This document shows, one piece after another, positions 7,082-16,302 of a stretch of DNA of 41,598 nucleotides. The stretch spans positions 1 to 41,598 of the forward strand of contig JADHUM010000033.1 in NCBI GenBank assembly GCA_016784545.1, read 5' to 3'. Both the position numbers and the translations under genes were made by a program. The notes beneath the pieces were generated by a model. That model was not told the origin of the DNA. It did not search any database and was given only the letters and a program-made list of their open reading frames with translations. This DNA comes from Candidatus Neomarinimicrobiota bacterium. GTDB taxonomy: Bacteria; Fidelibacterota; UBA8477; JABMPR01. The stretch's first letter is position 1, and the number at the start of each line of letters is the position of its first letter.

Positions 7082-9088
7082 ATGGAACAAGCTATACAGA
7101 CCACACCGATCTTCTGGATTATCATAGCTGGCTATTTTGCCCTGATCCTGGGATTTGGATCCTATTTCGCCAGATATAATAAAAACACAAATGACTTCTT
7201 TTTCAGTGGCCGTCGATTTTCATGGTGGCTGATCACCATGTCAATAGTTGCAACTGGCGTGGGATCACATTCATTTCTTAAATATTCAGCCAAAGCTTTT
7301 GAGCATGGTTTTTCCTCAACCATGACTTACATGAATGATTGGTTCTTTCTCCCATTCTTTCTTTTTGGTTGGTTGCCAATTGTTTACTATACACGTATTC
7401 GATCCATTCCCGATTATTTTGAGAGACGTTTTAATCGAAATGTACGTATCCTGGCAACCATAGCCATACTGGGTTACATGATTGGTTACATCGCAATAGG
7501 ATTTCTCACCATGGGTAAAACCCTGGAGCCACTCCTGGGTTGGGATCTTTATACGATTATCTGGGTGGTCGCTATCATAGCAGGTATTTACATCACCTTT
7601 GGTGGCCAGACTGCAGTCATTTTTACTGATCTCGCCCAGGGATTTGTTCTGATATTCGCAGGTATATTGGTTTTCATTTTAGGAATCAACTATCTCGGTG
7701 GATTTGATGTCTTCTGGAATGCCCTTCCAATGGATTTTAAGCTCCCTCTCGCCCACTTTAATAAACCCAGCAATTTCAATTTTGTCGGGATATTCTGGCA
7801 GGATGGTGTGGCTGGTTCCGTTGGTTTTCTCTTTATGAACCAGGGTTTGATCATGCGTTTCATGGCGACGAAATCAGTGAATGAGGGACGCAAGGCTGCT
7901 GCTTTTAATATTTTATTCCTCCTCCCCATTTCAACAGTGGTTGTAAGTAATGCAGGTTGGGTTGGCAAAGCCATTAGTCTCGTGACACCCGAAAAATGGG
8001 ATGCAACCATTAAGCTGGATCATGTATTCACCCAGGTGGCAGCACTGGTAACCTCATCGGAAATTGTATTTGCCTTTATTATTGCTGCCGTTGTCGCAGC
8101 GCTTATGTCTACTGTGGACACCCTGATCAACGCCGTTGCAGCGGTTGTAATTAATGATATATACCGGCCTATTGTAAAAGACCGGGACGATAAGCATTAT
8201 TTAAAAGCCGCAATGTTCATATCCGCTGGCGCAACACTGTTGGGAGTTATTGCCGTTACATTCTTTGATAATTTCCCAACCCTATATGAAGCTCATGGGT
8301 TTTTCCATAGCACCATGACACCTCCATTGGTCATCGCCATATTTCTTGGTATTTTCTGGAAACGCTATACCACCCTGGCAGCTGTATCGACTTTCGTTGT
8401 AGGTGCCATTCTCATGTGGCTGGGTAACAAGTATCCTGCCGGTTTAATTGGTCCCTTTGATCACGGCATTGCAATGGATCCAGATCATCCCTACTCCTAT
8501 ATCAGAGCTCTCTACAATACATTTGTCTGTCTTGCGTCGGGTGTGGTGTTTTCCTTTATTTTCACCCGTAAGGTTGAGGTGAGAATCGAAAAGTTTACTG
8601 CCAATATTGTCGTAAATGCCAAAGCCCATCTCAATAGCACAGAACAACCCATCTCAGGTTTGGGAAGGGTTTATTACACACTGGTTTGGGGTTTTTCAAA
8701 TATGGTCAACTCCTTTGTCTTGAATGCCGCTGATGATGAAAAACTAGATGGTATCACAGTTTGGACGCTGGATAAGGCCAGAGAGATGTTCAAGGGCTCA
8801 AAACCCAATGATGTTCCAGGTGAAGAACCAATCGTACATTGGAAACTCGAGGAATCAGCTGATTCATATGTGCGTTTCTCTCATAAGCAAATGGAAGAAA
8901 TGGCGGCAAATGTTGGTGATCTCGTTTACATCAGTGATAAACGGCGCTGGATGGGCGGTTTGAAATCTGTCCATTCAGTTTATGCAGAACCACACGATGA
9001 AGATGGCATAGTCTATATGACGCCCGACCTCATAGACGCAGGTCTATTGACCGAGGGTAAGGCACTTCGTGCTGAAAAAGAAATGTAA
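7082..9088 (+). CDS. Sodium:solute symporter (SSS family) with cytosolic tail
   Basis: 668 aa. The first ~510 residues form a multi-helix SSS (LeuT-fold) carrier. It starts with an N-terminal helix, then the diagnostic loop KNTNDFFFSGRRFSWWLITMSIVATGVGSHSFL. Further family segments are YYTRIRSIPDYFERRFNRNVR, the GGQTAVIFTDLAQGFVL region of the core, and AALMSTVDTLINAVAAVVINDIY, which resembles the Na2-site helix. It should import a solute with Na+ across the inner membrane, but the substrate is unknown. The last ~150 residues are soluble and contain VGDLVYISDKRRWMGGLKSVHSVY, which is unusual for the family. A good AGGAGA site precedes the ATG. The stop overlaps the next gene's upstream GTG start by 20 bases, suggesting translational coupling. 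Confidence 0.88.
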   Translation: MEQAIQTTPIFWIIIAGYFALILGFGSYFARYNKNTNDFFFSGRRFSWWLITMSIVATGVGSHSFLKYSAKAFEHGFSSTMTYMNDWFFLPFFLFGWLPIVYYTRIRSIPDYFERRFNRNVRILATIAILGYMIGYIAIGFLTMGKTLEPLLGWDLYTIIWVVAIIAGIYITFGGQTAVIFTDLAQGFVLIFAGILVFILGINYLGGFDVFWNALPMDFKLPLAHFNKPSNFNFVGIFWQDGVAGSVGFLFMNQGLIMRFMATKSVNEGRKAAAFNILFLLPISTVVVSNAGWVGKAISLVTPEKWDATIKLDHVFTQVAALVTSSEIVFAFIIAAVVAALMSTVDTLINAVAAVVINDIYRPIVKDRDDKHYLKAAMFISAGATLLGVIAVTFFDNFPTLYEAHGFFHSTMTPPLVIAIFLGIFWKRYTTLAAVSTFVVGAILMWLGNKYPAGLIGPFDHGIAMDPDHPYSYIRALYNTFVCLASGVVFSFIFTRKVEVRIEKFTANIVVNAKAHLNSTEQPISGLGRVYYTLVWGFSNMVNSFVLNAADDEKLDGITVWTLDKAREMFKGSKPNDVPGEEPIVHWKLEESADSYVRFSHKQMEEMAANVGDLVYISDKRRWMGGLKSVHSVYAEPHDEDGIVYMTPDLIDAGLLTEGKALRAEKEM

Positions 9089-10112
9089 TCATTCCATGCG
9101 CATACTTCTCTTTACCCTCACTCTCATTGGTTGGTCGGGAGAATTATACGCTCAAAGTCAATTCAAAGCAGCATTCTGGAACGTCGAGAATCTATTTGAC
9201 ACTACAGATGCTGCACTTATTCAGGACGACGATTTTACGCCATCAGGTAAGTACGAATGGACGGAAGAAAGACTGGTTAAGAAGTTTGAGGCCCTCTCCA
9301 GAGTTATCCATGATTTGGACAAAGCCAATGATCTGGCCATTCTTGGTCTGGCTGAGATTGAAAACAAAAGCGTTTTAACCCGACTCAATGACAGCTTTTT
9401 AAAACGTGGATTAAAAATTGTCCACAAAGAATCGCCTGACGAACGGGGAATTGACTGTGCCTTACTTTACGATCCTAAGCAACTCACGCTAAAAAGTAGC
9501 CACTTTTTGCCTATATTTCTGGCTGGCAATGAGAAAACCAGAGATATTGTTGAGGTTGAATTCACTTTTAACAGGACTTCTGGTGATAGAACCATTTATG
9601 TTTTTGTAAATCACTGGCCTTCACGGTGGGGCGGGCAAAAAGAAACTGATCCTCTCCGTAGAACTGCTGCTCGTACCTTGCGGACACGCATTGATCATAT
9701 TCTCGTCAAGGATCCACAAGCTGATATTTTGATCATGGGTGATTTTAACGACTACCCAGATGATCCTTCATTATATGATGTCCTCCGAGCTCATCAAGCG
9801 GGTCCCCAATTGTATCCAGGTGACCTGATTAATACAACCTGGTCACTAGACAAAAACCCGGATGCTGGAACATGTATGTACCGCGGTAAATGGACAGTTC
9901 TGGATCAAATAATCATTTCATCGGGGATGCGTGATAGAAAGAATTTTGATTGGACCTTCGAATCCACCCATCCTTTCAAACCGGGCTATCTCATTGAAAA
10001 AGATGGCGACCATAAGGGTTGGCCAGACAGGATGTATCGGAGTGGTAAATATCAAGGCGGATATTCCGACCATTTGCCGGTTGTGTGCAATATTACTGTA
10101 AGTCATAATTAA
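9069..10112 (+). CDS. Secreted endonuclease/exonuclease/phosphatase family protein
   Basis: 347 aa from GTG 9069; an ATG at 9096 is the alternative. The GTG is favoured by an AAGG site and by lysines ahead of the hydrophobic stretch. A signal peptide (hydrophobic residues 11-27, cleavage after LYA) sends it to the periplasm or outside. The EEP fold motifs are present in order: WNVENLFD, LAEIEN with the metal-binding Glu, VNHWPSRWGG with the catalytic His, MGDFNDYPDD, and SDHLPV at the end. This arrangement matches secreted 'endonuclease/exonuclease/phosphatase' proteins that cut nucleic acids or phosphoesters with Mg2+. The substrate is not evident. It sits between the symporter gene and glgA, overlapping the first and abutting the second with no gap. 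It may release a nutrient for the upstream symporter, which is speculation. Confidence 0.85.
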   Translation: MLKKKCNHSMRILLFTLTLIGWSGELYAQSQFKAAFWNVENLFDTTDAALIQDDDFTPSGKYEWTEERLVKKFEALSRVIHDLDKANDLAILGLAEIENKSVLTRLNDSFLKRGLKIVHKESPDERGIDCALLYDPKQLTLKSSHFLPIFLAGNEKTRDIVEVEFTFNRTSGDRTIYVFVNHWPSRWGGQKETDPLRRTAARTLRTRIDHILVKDPQADILIMGDFNDYPDDPSLYDVLRAHQAGPQLYPGDLINTTWSLDKNPDAGTCMYRGKWTVLDQIIISSGMRDRKNFDWTFESTHPFKPGYLIEKDGDHKGWPDRMYRSGKYQGGYSDHLPVVCNITVSHN

Positions 10113-11528
10113 ATGAACATTTTATTCGTATCAGCCGAAGTTGCCCCGTATTCCAAGGCAGGTGGACTGGCTGATGTAGCCGGCAGCCTCCCCCAGGCAA
10201 TAGCCCCGTATGTTAAATCAGTTCAGGTACTAACACCCCTATACGGTCAAATCGATCAAATCAAGCATGATATCCAGCCAACGTCCATAAAGGGTGATAT
10301 CACTTTAGGTGATGAGATTATTCCTTATTCGCTGCATCATACCACAGATAGTGATGGTTATACTAAAATTGGCTTTATTAAGTGTGAGCAGTTTTTTGGT
10401 CGAGATGGAATTTACACGGAATCAGATGGTGAGGGTTTTGCAGACAATAACCTTCGTTATTTTTATTTCCAACTGGTTGTGTTGGACCTTATTTCCAGGG
10501 GAAGTCTTGAGGTGGATATCCTGCATTGTAATGATCATCATACAGGACTATTGCCCGTTATGGTGAAGGCGATGAAACTTAAGATAAAAACGATATTTGC
10601 AATTCACAATTTTCTATACCATGGTCATTTCTCACCTGAAGAAGCATCCTTTCTCCCAGAATCGACGAGCACGTACCTGACAAAAACACAGTGGGACAAT
10701 TATAGTGCGCTGCTTGAGGGAATTGATCATAGTGATATTGTGACCACAGTGAGCCCAGGGTACGCTCTAGAGCTACTAGAAGGCTTGAATGTAGATGAGC
10801 ATAGCCTGATTAGAGTACAGGCCCGTGAATCCAATTTCTCAGGAATAGTGAATGGGATCGATACTGAATATTGGTCCCCTGAACTTGATCAATTTACACC
10901 CTATCATTTTTCAAAGGATGATCTGACTGGTAAAAGGAGAAATAAGGAGGCATTGCTGGCAAAAGTTGGTCTTTCTCCAGAACCTGATGCCCCTCTTTTT
11001 GGGTCTATATCCCGACTGGTAGAGAATAAAGGCTTCCCTTTGATTATGGAAGTCCTCGACGAGTTCGTTACATTGGGTGCAAAATTTATTTTTCTCGGTT
11101 CTGGGAGTCCTGAGATATCTGGGCAGCTCCGTAAAGCATCAAAAATACATCCCCAGCACATTGCATTTGAGGATGGATTTAATGAACCACTGGCACATCT
11201 GATTGAAGCTGGTTGCGATATGTTTCTCATGCCCAGCAGGTTTGAACCCTGCGGATTAAATCAGCTTTATAGTCTGCGATATGGGACCATACCCATCGTT
11301 CATCTTACTGGAGGTCTGGGAGATACAGTGGCAGCTTGGAGCCCAGACTCTGGAACGGGATTTGTTTTTGAACCCTATGGTACAAAGGAACTGAGAAAAG
11401 CAATGAAACTGGCTCTAAAAGTATACCATTCTGGGTCAGATTGGAAAACTCTCATGGCGAGAGCCATGTCAAAGGATTTTTCGTGGGATCAATCAGCAAA
11501 ACAGTATTTACATTTATATAATCTTTGA
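10113..11528 (+). CDS. glgA: Glycogen synthase
   Basis: 471 aa, full length for bacterial GlgA (GT5 family, GT-B fold). It extends alpha-1,4-glucan chains using ADP-glucose in the cytoplasm. The N-terminal domain begins NILFVSAEVAPYSKAGGLADV, with the ADP-glucose-binding Lys15 in KxGGL, and includes a LHCNDHHTGLLP block. The C-terminal domain has FEPCGLNQLYSLRYGTIPIVH and TGGLGDTV, the nucleotide-sugar site. The ATG follows the previous gene's stop with no spacer, and the ribosome binding site is weak, so translation is probably coupled. glgC follows after 13 bases, giving the two committed steps of glycogen synthesis together. No glgB or glgP is in the window. Confidence 0.96.
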   Translation: MNILFVSAEVAPYSKAGGLADVAGSLPQAIAPYVKSVQVLTPLYGQIDQIKHDIQPTSIKGDITLGDEIIPYSLHHTTDSDGYTKIGFIKCEQFFGRDGIYTESDGEGFADNNLRYFYFQLVVLDLISRGSLEVDILHCNDHHTGLLPVMVKAMKLKIKTIFAIHNFLYHGHFSPEEASFLPESTSTYLTKTQWDNYSALLEGIDHSDIVTTVSPGYALELLEGLNVDEHSLIRVQARESNFSGIVNGIDTEYWSPELDQFTPYHFSKDDLTGKRRNKEALLAKVGLSPEPDAPLFGSISRLVENKGFPLIMEVLDEFVTLGAKFIFLGSGSPEISGQLRKASKIHPQHIAFEDGFNEPLAHLIEAGCDMFLMPSRFEPCGLNQLYSLRYGTIPIVHLTGGLGDTVAAWSPDSGTGFVFEPYGTKELRKAMKLALKVYHSGSDWKTLMARAMSKDFSWDQSAKQYLHLYNL

Positions 11529-11541
11529 AAGCGAGGTTCGT

Positions 11542-12786
11542 GTGAAACAGTCTGAAGTGCGTTTGGGAGCTATTATCCTTGGGGGTGGACGTGGAGAAAG
11601 ATTATCTCCTTTGACCTCTTATCGTGCAAAACCTGCCGTGCATATTGGAGGTAAATATCGCTTGATTGATGTGCCCATCAGTAATTGCATCAACTCAGGG
11701 ATCAACCTCATTCATGTCTTGACTCAATTCAATACGACTTCCCTCCATCGACACATCTCGCGTACCTATAAATTTGATATCTATTCAGGTGGTGACATAG
11801 AAATATTAGCCGCCCAGCAAACATCGAAAAACAAAGACTGGTTTCAGGGGACAGCCGATGCTGTGAGATCATATTGGGATCGATTTGAACAGATGAGTGC
11901 AACTCATTATATCATTTTAGCAGGGGATCATCTGTATAAAATGGATTATTCTGAGTTTTTTGATCATCACCTCGCTACTGGGGCTGATGTTTCTGTTGGC
12001 GTACGGCCCATGCCCACTTCCACAGCTCCTCAACTTGGTGTTCTGCAAGCAAATAGTGATGACAAGATTACCAGGTTTGTTGAAAAACCACAATCTGAGG
12101 AACTCATCAATGAATTAGCTGAAGTGATTGACGGTGAGAATAAAGTTTTGGCGTCCATGGGAATATATATTTTCAATAAAAAGGTGCTCACTGAGGTGCT
12201 GAAAATCAAGGGAGATGATTTCGGAAAAAATATCATCCCCCACGCAATCGAAACTTTGAAAACCACTGCCTTCAGATTTCAGGGGTATTGGGAAGATATT
12301 GGAACTATTAGAACCTTCTTTGAGTCCAACATTGCTCTGACAAAAGAGAAACCAGATTTTTCTTTTTATAATGAAAAGAATCCAATCTATACCCGGCAGC
12401 GATTCTTGCCTGGGAGTGAAATTCGAGGTGCGAAGATTGACCACTCCATCATTTGTGAGGGGTGCAAGATTGGCAATGCTCAACTGAAAGACTCAATTAT
12501 CGGTATCCGAAGTATTATTGGAGATGGGGTAAAGTTGAAGCGTACCTACTTCATGGGTGCTGATTTCTATGATGATCCCAATTCAAAGTCACATATCCCC
12601 ATTGGAATTGGTGAAAACTCTGTTCTATCGAATGTCATTGCTGATAAGAATGTGCGTATTGGTACAAATGTCCGACTCACAAATAAAGACGGGGTGGATG
12701 AGTTTGAGAGTGATACCATTACCATAAAAGATGGCATCATCATTATTCCTAAAAATGCCATAATTCCTGACAATTTTGAAATTTAA
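11542..12786 (+). CDS. glgC: Glucose-1-phosphate adenylyltransferase
   Basis: 414 aa, the normal length. It makes ADP-glucose and pyrophosphate from glucose-1-phosphate and ATP, the regulated first step of glycogen synthesis. The nucleotidyltransferase domain carries GGGRGERLSPLT (14-25), KPAVHIGGKYRLIDVPISNCINS, GTADAVR (103-109) and the AGDHLYKMDY metal/substrate segment (127-136). A YWEDIGTIRTFFESN block follows. The last ~120 residues form hexapeptide (left-handed beta-helix) repeats, e.g. GENSVLSNVIADKNVRIG. It starts with GTG preceded by GCGAGG. It is the last gene of the + operon. The following 85 bases to the convergent fmdB-like gene contain only weak inverted repeats and a T9 run at 12875-12883. 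Confidence 0.96.
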   Translation: MKQSEVRLGAIILGGGRGERLSPLTSYRAKPAVHIGGKYRLIDVPISNCINSGINLIHVLTQFNTTSLHRHISRTYKFDIYSGGDIEILAAQQTSKNKDWFQGTADAVRSYWDRFEQMSATHYIILAGDHLYKMDYSEFFDHHLATGADVSVGVRPMPTSTAPQLGVLQANSDDKITRFVEKPQSEELINELAEVIDGENKVLASMGIYIFNKKVLTEVLKIKGDDFGKNIIPHAIETLKTTAFRFQGYWEDIGTIRTFFESNIALTKEKPDFSFYNEKNPIYTRQRFLPGSEIRGAKIDHSIICEGCKIGNAQLKDSIIGIRSIIGDGVKLKRTYFMGADFYDDPNSKSHIPIGIGENSVLSNVIADKNVRIGTNVRLTNKDGVDEFESDTITIKDGIIIIPKNAIIPDNFEI

Positions 12787-12871
12787 GCGATATTAACTGG
12801 ATTTATGGGGTAAGCGGGAAGCGATTTATCCAAAGCGTGGTCTGAATTTAGACTGTCAGTTAAGGGTTGAG

Positions 12872-13156
12872 CTATTTTTTTTTGGTATTGGATGTATCAG
12901 CAGTTTTTGGTTTAGACGAGTTAGATTTTGACCCATTCTTTGGAGCAGTTGTTGTCTCAGTTTTCTTGCCTTTACCCTTGGCATAGTCGGTGATGTAAAA
13001 TCCTGAACCCTTAAATATGAGCCCGCTTCCACCACTAACAATTCTTCTGACACTTCCTTTACATTGCAAACACCTGTCTAAAGGAGAATCTGACATCTTT
13101 TGAAAAGCATCGAAATGAGTACCGCAACTCAGGCATTCATATTCATATGTTGGCAT
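12872..13156 (-). CDS. FmdB-family zinc ribbon protein
   Basis: 94 aa. It begins MPTYEYECLSCGTHFD and continues to RCLQCKGSVRRIVSG, giving two CxxC pairs (Cys9/12 and Cys29/32) that form one zinc ribbon of the putative regulatory protein FmdB/CxxC_CXXC_SSSS family. GGSGLIFKGSGFYITDY is the conserved second half. The last ~35 residues are a low-complexity Lys/Thr/Ser/Asn tail. Function is not established for the family; roles in transcription control or ribosome association have been suggested. It closes the long - strand run, 11 bases after coaD, and I see no clear terminator after it. Confidence 0.88.
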   Translation of the reverse strand: MPTYEYECLSCGTHFDAFQKMSDSPLDRCLQCKGSVRRIVSGGSGLIFKGSGFYITDYAKGKGKKTETTTAPKNGSKSNSSKPKTADTSNTKKK

Positions 13157-13167
13157 GCTCGATAACC

Positions 13168-13665
13168 TTATTCTTTAGCTTTTAAATGAAATTTTTTATG
13201 AAGTACGTCGGCAACATAGGGCGTGACAAATGAAGTAATGTCCCCACCAAAACTCGATACTTCCCTTACAATGGTCGAATTCAAATGGGTGTATGCTTCA
13301 TGTGGCATGAGAAATACTTGAACAAGATCAGGAAAAAGTGTTCGATTTACAAGAGCCATCTGGAACTCAAATTCAAAATCCGACATCGCTCTCAAGCCTC
13401 TGATCATGGCAACAGCATTCAATTTGCGAGCATAGTCTACAACCAGACCATCAAAATAAGTCACATTCACATTTTCAAGATGCGCAGTAGTTTTTTCAAT
13501 CATCTCAATGCGTTCTTCTACAGAGAACAAGGGCTTTTTACCGATGTTTCTCCCCACTGATACCACGACTTCGTCAAAAACGGATACAGCTCTTTCTATA
13601 ATGTCGAGGTGACCTAGAGTGATTGGATCAAAAGTACCTGGGTATATGGCTAATCTCTTTTTCAT
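13168..13665 (-). CDS. coaD: Phosphopantetheine adenylyltransferase
   Basis: 165 aa from the ATG at 13665, the usual CoaD length. A further 45 in-frame codons upstream lie inside rsmD and are not believed. CoaD transfers AMP to 4'-phosphopantetheine, the penultimate step of coenzyme A synthesis. Visible motifs: YPGTFDPITLGHLDIIERA with the nucleotidyltransferase TLGH (16-19), and near the C-terminus HLNSTIVREVSSFGGDITSFV, the counterpart of the ISSTxVRE signature. The ATG follows the rsmD stop by one base. The rsmD-coaD pair is a common bacterial arrangement. Confidence 0.96.
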   Translation of the reverse strand: MKKRLAIYPGTFDPITLGHLDIIERAVSVFDEVVVSVGRNIGKKPLFSVEERIEMIEKTTAHLENVNVTYFDGLVVDYARKLNAVAMIRGLRAMSDFEFEFQMALVNRTLFPDLVQVFLMPHEAYTHLNSTIVREVSSFGGDITSFVTPYVADVLHKKFHLKAKE

Positions 13666-13666
13666 A

Positions 13667-14197
13667 TCAGTGCGCCTTATATATTTGAATTTTTGTTTCT
13701 GCAACCACTTTTTCTTTAAGCAATTTAAAAACATCTGAATCCAGAATGCTTTCTTCTCTTCTGGCAGATTCATAGACAAAATAAGCATTTTCAGCGGCAT
13801 GTACTTCTATTAGATGTATAATAGTTGAGGAAAGTTTCTCTGCGTAGGGTGGGTCAGCTAATATGAGATCAAACTTTTGATTCAATTTCCTGAGCACTCT
13901 TTGAACATCTCCGACATACGCTTTGAAGATCTTGTCGCGATGCTTCATCCAGATTTTCTGTTCGTTGATGTATTTCCTCTCCTGATCGATTGAGATAAGG
14001 GAAACCGCTCCTCGACTCAGTGCTTCGAAACCCAGGGCACCAGTACCGCTATATAGATCCAATACATGCATTTCCCGGACATCCCTGAGGGTATCAAATA
14101 AAATTGTACGAGCACGATCGGTGGTAGGTCTAACAGATCCTGTCTTCAGTTTTGGTAGAGGATGTCCCCTCCACTCCCCAGCTATGATTCGTGTCAT
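13667..14197 (-). CDS. rsmD: 16S rRNA (guanine966-N2)-methyltransferase
   Basis: 176 aa, normal for RsmD. It methylates N2 of G966 in 16S rRNA with SAM. It begins MTRIIAGEWRG and continues RPTTDRARTILFDTL, both typical. The SAM site is DLYSGTGALGFEA (47-59), and the catalytic N-methylase motif is DPPY (115-118). The ATG overlaps the stop of the upstream membrane protein by four bases (ATGA), and the stop is one base before coaD. Confidence 0.95.
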   Translation of the reverse strand: MTRIIAGEWRGHPLPKLKTGSVRPTTDRARTILFDTLRDVREMHVLDLYSGTGALGFEALSRGAVSLISIDQERKYINEQKIWMKHRDKIFKAYVGDVQRVLRKLNQKFDLILADPPYAEKLSSTIIHLIEVHAAENAYFVYESARREESILDSDVFKLLKEKVVAETKIQIYKAH

Positions 14198-15357
14198 GGG
14201 GTGTAATTGAAGAAGGTGACGCCAAAGGTGAGCTTGAGGATTTCAGCCTTAAACTCAATATCAATAGATCGAATGAGGTAGTTGCTCCTTGATTCAGACC
14301 AGGATGATAAAATATATTGAATTTCCTGGGCAGAGCCTGAGAATATAATTTGAACTGGATTGTCATCGGTGCCTCGTGCGGGATCAATAACGACTTCCTC
14401 CAAATAGTCATAAAATGGATTTGCCAGGATGTCTAGAAGTCGCATTGCATCAAAGGACTGTCCCCGAAAACCTTTCTCAGCATTCATAATAATTTCAAAT
14501 TTACTGGAAATTTTGGCAGTGCCTGAGCTATAATCCTCTATAAAGGATCCCAGGACAAATTTATCAAGAGTAGTTTTCATTGCTCCAACCCATTCACCAC
14601 CTCGAGGGGCATTTATGGAGAGAGCGTCTCTTTTCAAATACAGGTGTCCAGAATCATATTCAAGGGGGAAGTTACTTACCATTTCTGTTACCATAAGCAG
14701 CAGCGAGCGATTATTAATAATAGAGATGTCTTCATCTGTGAGTTTAACGACTTCTTCAGAAACTTGGGTGAACTCCTCATAGACGATAACTGTGTCTCTT
14801 CCACCAGGTAATTTCACGTATAGGGATTCAGGTTTGGCTGATGCAATTGAATCGGCCAAAGCAACGATATCATCGGTCAGGGGCATAAGTTCATTAAACA
14901 CTTCGTCTGGAAGCACATCATCAATGACCAAGGAATCTCCAGAAAAATACTGATCGTACTGATCTAGATCAGAATCTTTTTCTACAGGGAGAACCGGATC
15001 TATACCCAATAGGTCGTAAACCATTTCCTGAGCCATATCTATGCTTGAATAAAGTATTCCTTTATCATTTAAATAATAGACTGTGACTGCAAGCATGAGG
15101 ATGAGAAGCACCAACTCACGGAGGGGATTTCTGTTGCTGTCTTTTGTCTTTTTCTTGGCCTTGGATTCGGTTTTTGGAATGTCTGCTACCGTCTCCAGCT
15201 TATTTTGATCAGGAGTTTCAGTTTTTAGGCTGGAACGTCGCCTACGCATGGTTTCAGCAATGAGTTCATCTTCAGACAGCTGGTGGGTTGAGGATTCGTC
15301 TGCCAGGAATTTCTTTAAATCCAGAATCCCTCTGTCTTTTCTAAGATCAATCTTCAC
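14194..15357 (-). CDS. Membrane-anchored protein, PilN/PilO-like by context
   Basis: 387 aa, starting at a GTG with AGGAG seven bases upstream. I do not recognise a named family. Residues 1-79 are charged and probably disordered and cytoplasmic (RRRRSS near 39-43, KKKTK near 68-72). One membrane helix lies at about 80-96 (RELVLLILMLAVTVYYL), and ~290 residues follow in the periplasm. The acidic linker (residues ~125-200) leads to a C-terminal domain of alternating strands and helices ending FKAEILKLTFGVTFFNYT, reminiscent of the ferredoxin-like domains of PilN, PilO and GspL/M. The gene overlaps the PilM-like gene by 11 bases, as pilM and pilN often do. I infer an inner-membrane platform subunit. 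Sequence identity to PilN/O is too low to see by eye. Confidence 0.6.
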   Translation of the reverse strand: MKIDLRKDRGILDLKKFLADESSTHQLSEDELIAETMRRRRSSLKTETPDQNKLETVADIPKTESKAKKKTKDSNRNPLRELVLLILMLAVTVYYLNDKGILYSSIDMAQEMVYDLLGIDPVLPVEKDSDLDQYDQYFSGDSLVIDDVLPDEVFNELMPLTDDIVALADSIASAKPESLYVKLPGGRDTVIVYEEFTQVSEEVVKLTDEDISIINNRSLLLMVTEMVSNFPLEYDSGHLYLKRDALSINAPRGGEWVGAMKTTLDKFVLGSFIEDYSSGTAKISSKFEIIMNAEKGFRGQSFDAMRLLDILANPFYDYLEEVVIDPARGTDDNPVQIIFSGSAQEIQYILSSWSESRSNYLIRSIDIEFKAEILKLTFGVTFFNYTP

Positions 15358-16288
15358 TGAAGCGCTCCTGTATCTCTACATTCAACGCACCCAGGACAAC
15401 GGCATATTCATCAATATTCTCAGCATCAGGATCTCTGAAATTGAAGTGATTGCCCAAATTGAGCGGTTGACAGCTAACCTCATATTTTTCCAGGTTGCTC
15501 ATAAGAGAAGGATCCCCAGTCGAGGAGAAGTAAAAAAGATTGGTAATCACATTGTCAGGATCGCGCTTGCCTTTGATTGCTCTCTCAATGGCTTCTTTCA
15601 CAAGCATAATGAGATCGCCATCGCCCCTGACATGATCTAGCGTAATTTTGTAATCCCAATTCAATGAACCATGGAATAAGCCTGAAAATTCCTGGTCCTG
15701 AAACATGTGACAGCTAATCGTATTTTCACGATTTTCCAAAACAACCTGGATTCCCCCTTCGAAATCAAGGAGCTTGGTTGCTGTCAAAACATTGCCAACT
15801 GCTTCTATCTCTGTAATAACATTCTTCAATTCCAATTCAGAAGGACCAATAATTCGGTCTAACCATGAGCCAAAGGATTGAGGTATTGCCAAAGAAAGAT
15901 ACTGCGCTGCCTTGGCTGAGGATCTATTGAGTTCCTGGTGCACCATGGAATATTGAGCAAGGGACCCTTCCAGCATCTCTTTCATGTACCAATTGAGATA
16001 TTTACTTAGATCGTTTCCTGATAAGGCAGCATCAACGGGATGAATACCCATTGGAAACCAATCGCTGTCAATGACAAGATGGGTTGCTGTATCTGGAAAC
16101 TCTGCAGAATTACGAATGTTTGAAATTTGCTCAGCCAGGGCCATAATAACCTGGGAGTTTGTCATATCCGGGCTATGGAGATTATCGTTTAAACTGACTT
16201 TTCCAAGACTCTCGATAAATGGGGTACCCTTAAAATTCACCAATTGGGCGAATTTTATATTCTGCCGAGATATATGAATTGCCAGCAT
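15347..16288 (-). CDS. PilM-like actin-fold protein with degenerate nucleotide site
   Basis: 313 aa, with no signal peptide or membrane helix, so cytoplasmic. It opens with MLAIHISRQNIKFAQLVNFKG, which lines up with the first phosphate loop of PilM/FtsA-type proteins (hydrophobic strand, D-x-G-x4-K, second strand), but the Asp-x-Gly is replaced by His-x-Ser. The strand-helix rhythm that follows (THLVIDSDWFPMGIHPV, a long helical insert, FEGGIQVVLENRENTISCHMF, ending EYAVVLGALNVEI) also fits an actin-like fold. In type IV pili, PilM binds the N-terminus of PilN on the cytoplasmic side, and the next gene encodes a membrane protein with a cytoplasmic N-terminus. The assignment is structural pattern matching, not clear homology, and ATP binding looks doubtful. 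Confidence 0.6.
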   Translation of the reverse strand: MLAIHISRQNIKFAQLVNFKGTPFIESLGKVSLNDNLHSPDMTNSQVIMALAEQISNIRNSAEFPDTATHLVIDSDWFPMGIHPVDAALSGNDLSKYLNWYMKEMLEGSLAQYSMVHQELNRSSAKAAQYLSLAIPQSFGSWLDRIIGPSELELKNVITEIEAVGNVLTATKLLDFEGGIQVVLENRENTISCHMFQDQEFSGLFHGSLNWDYKITLDHVRGDGDLIMLVKEAIERAIKGKRDPDNVITNLFYFSSTGDPSLMSNLEKYEVSCQPLNLGNHFNFRDPDAENIDEYAVVLGALNVEIQERFSED

Positions 16289-16302
16289 GGTGTATTAGCC
16301 TT

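Noticed and set aside
12787-12871. Long-range inverted repeat TTAACTG...CAGTTAA after glgC followed by a T-run
   Set aside because: Only seven base pairs closing a ~57-base interior with weak internal pairing; not a convincing terminator or RNA gene.
13666-13800. 45-residue N-terminal extension of CoaD
   Set aside because: It lies inside rsmD, and CoaD proteins begin just before YPGTFDP; the ATG at 13665 fits.
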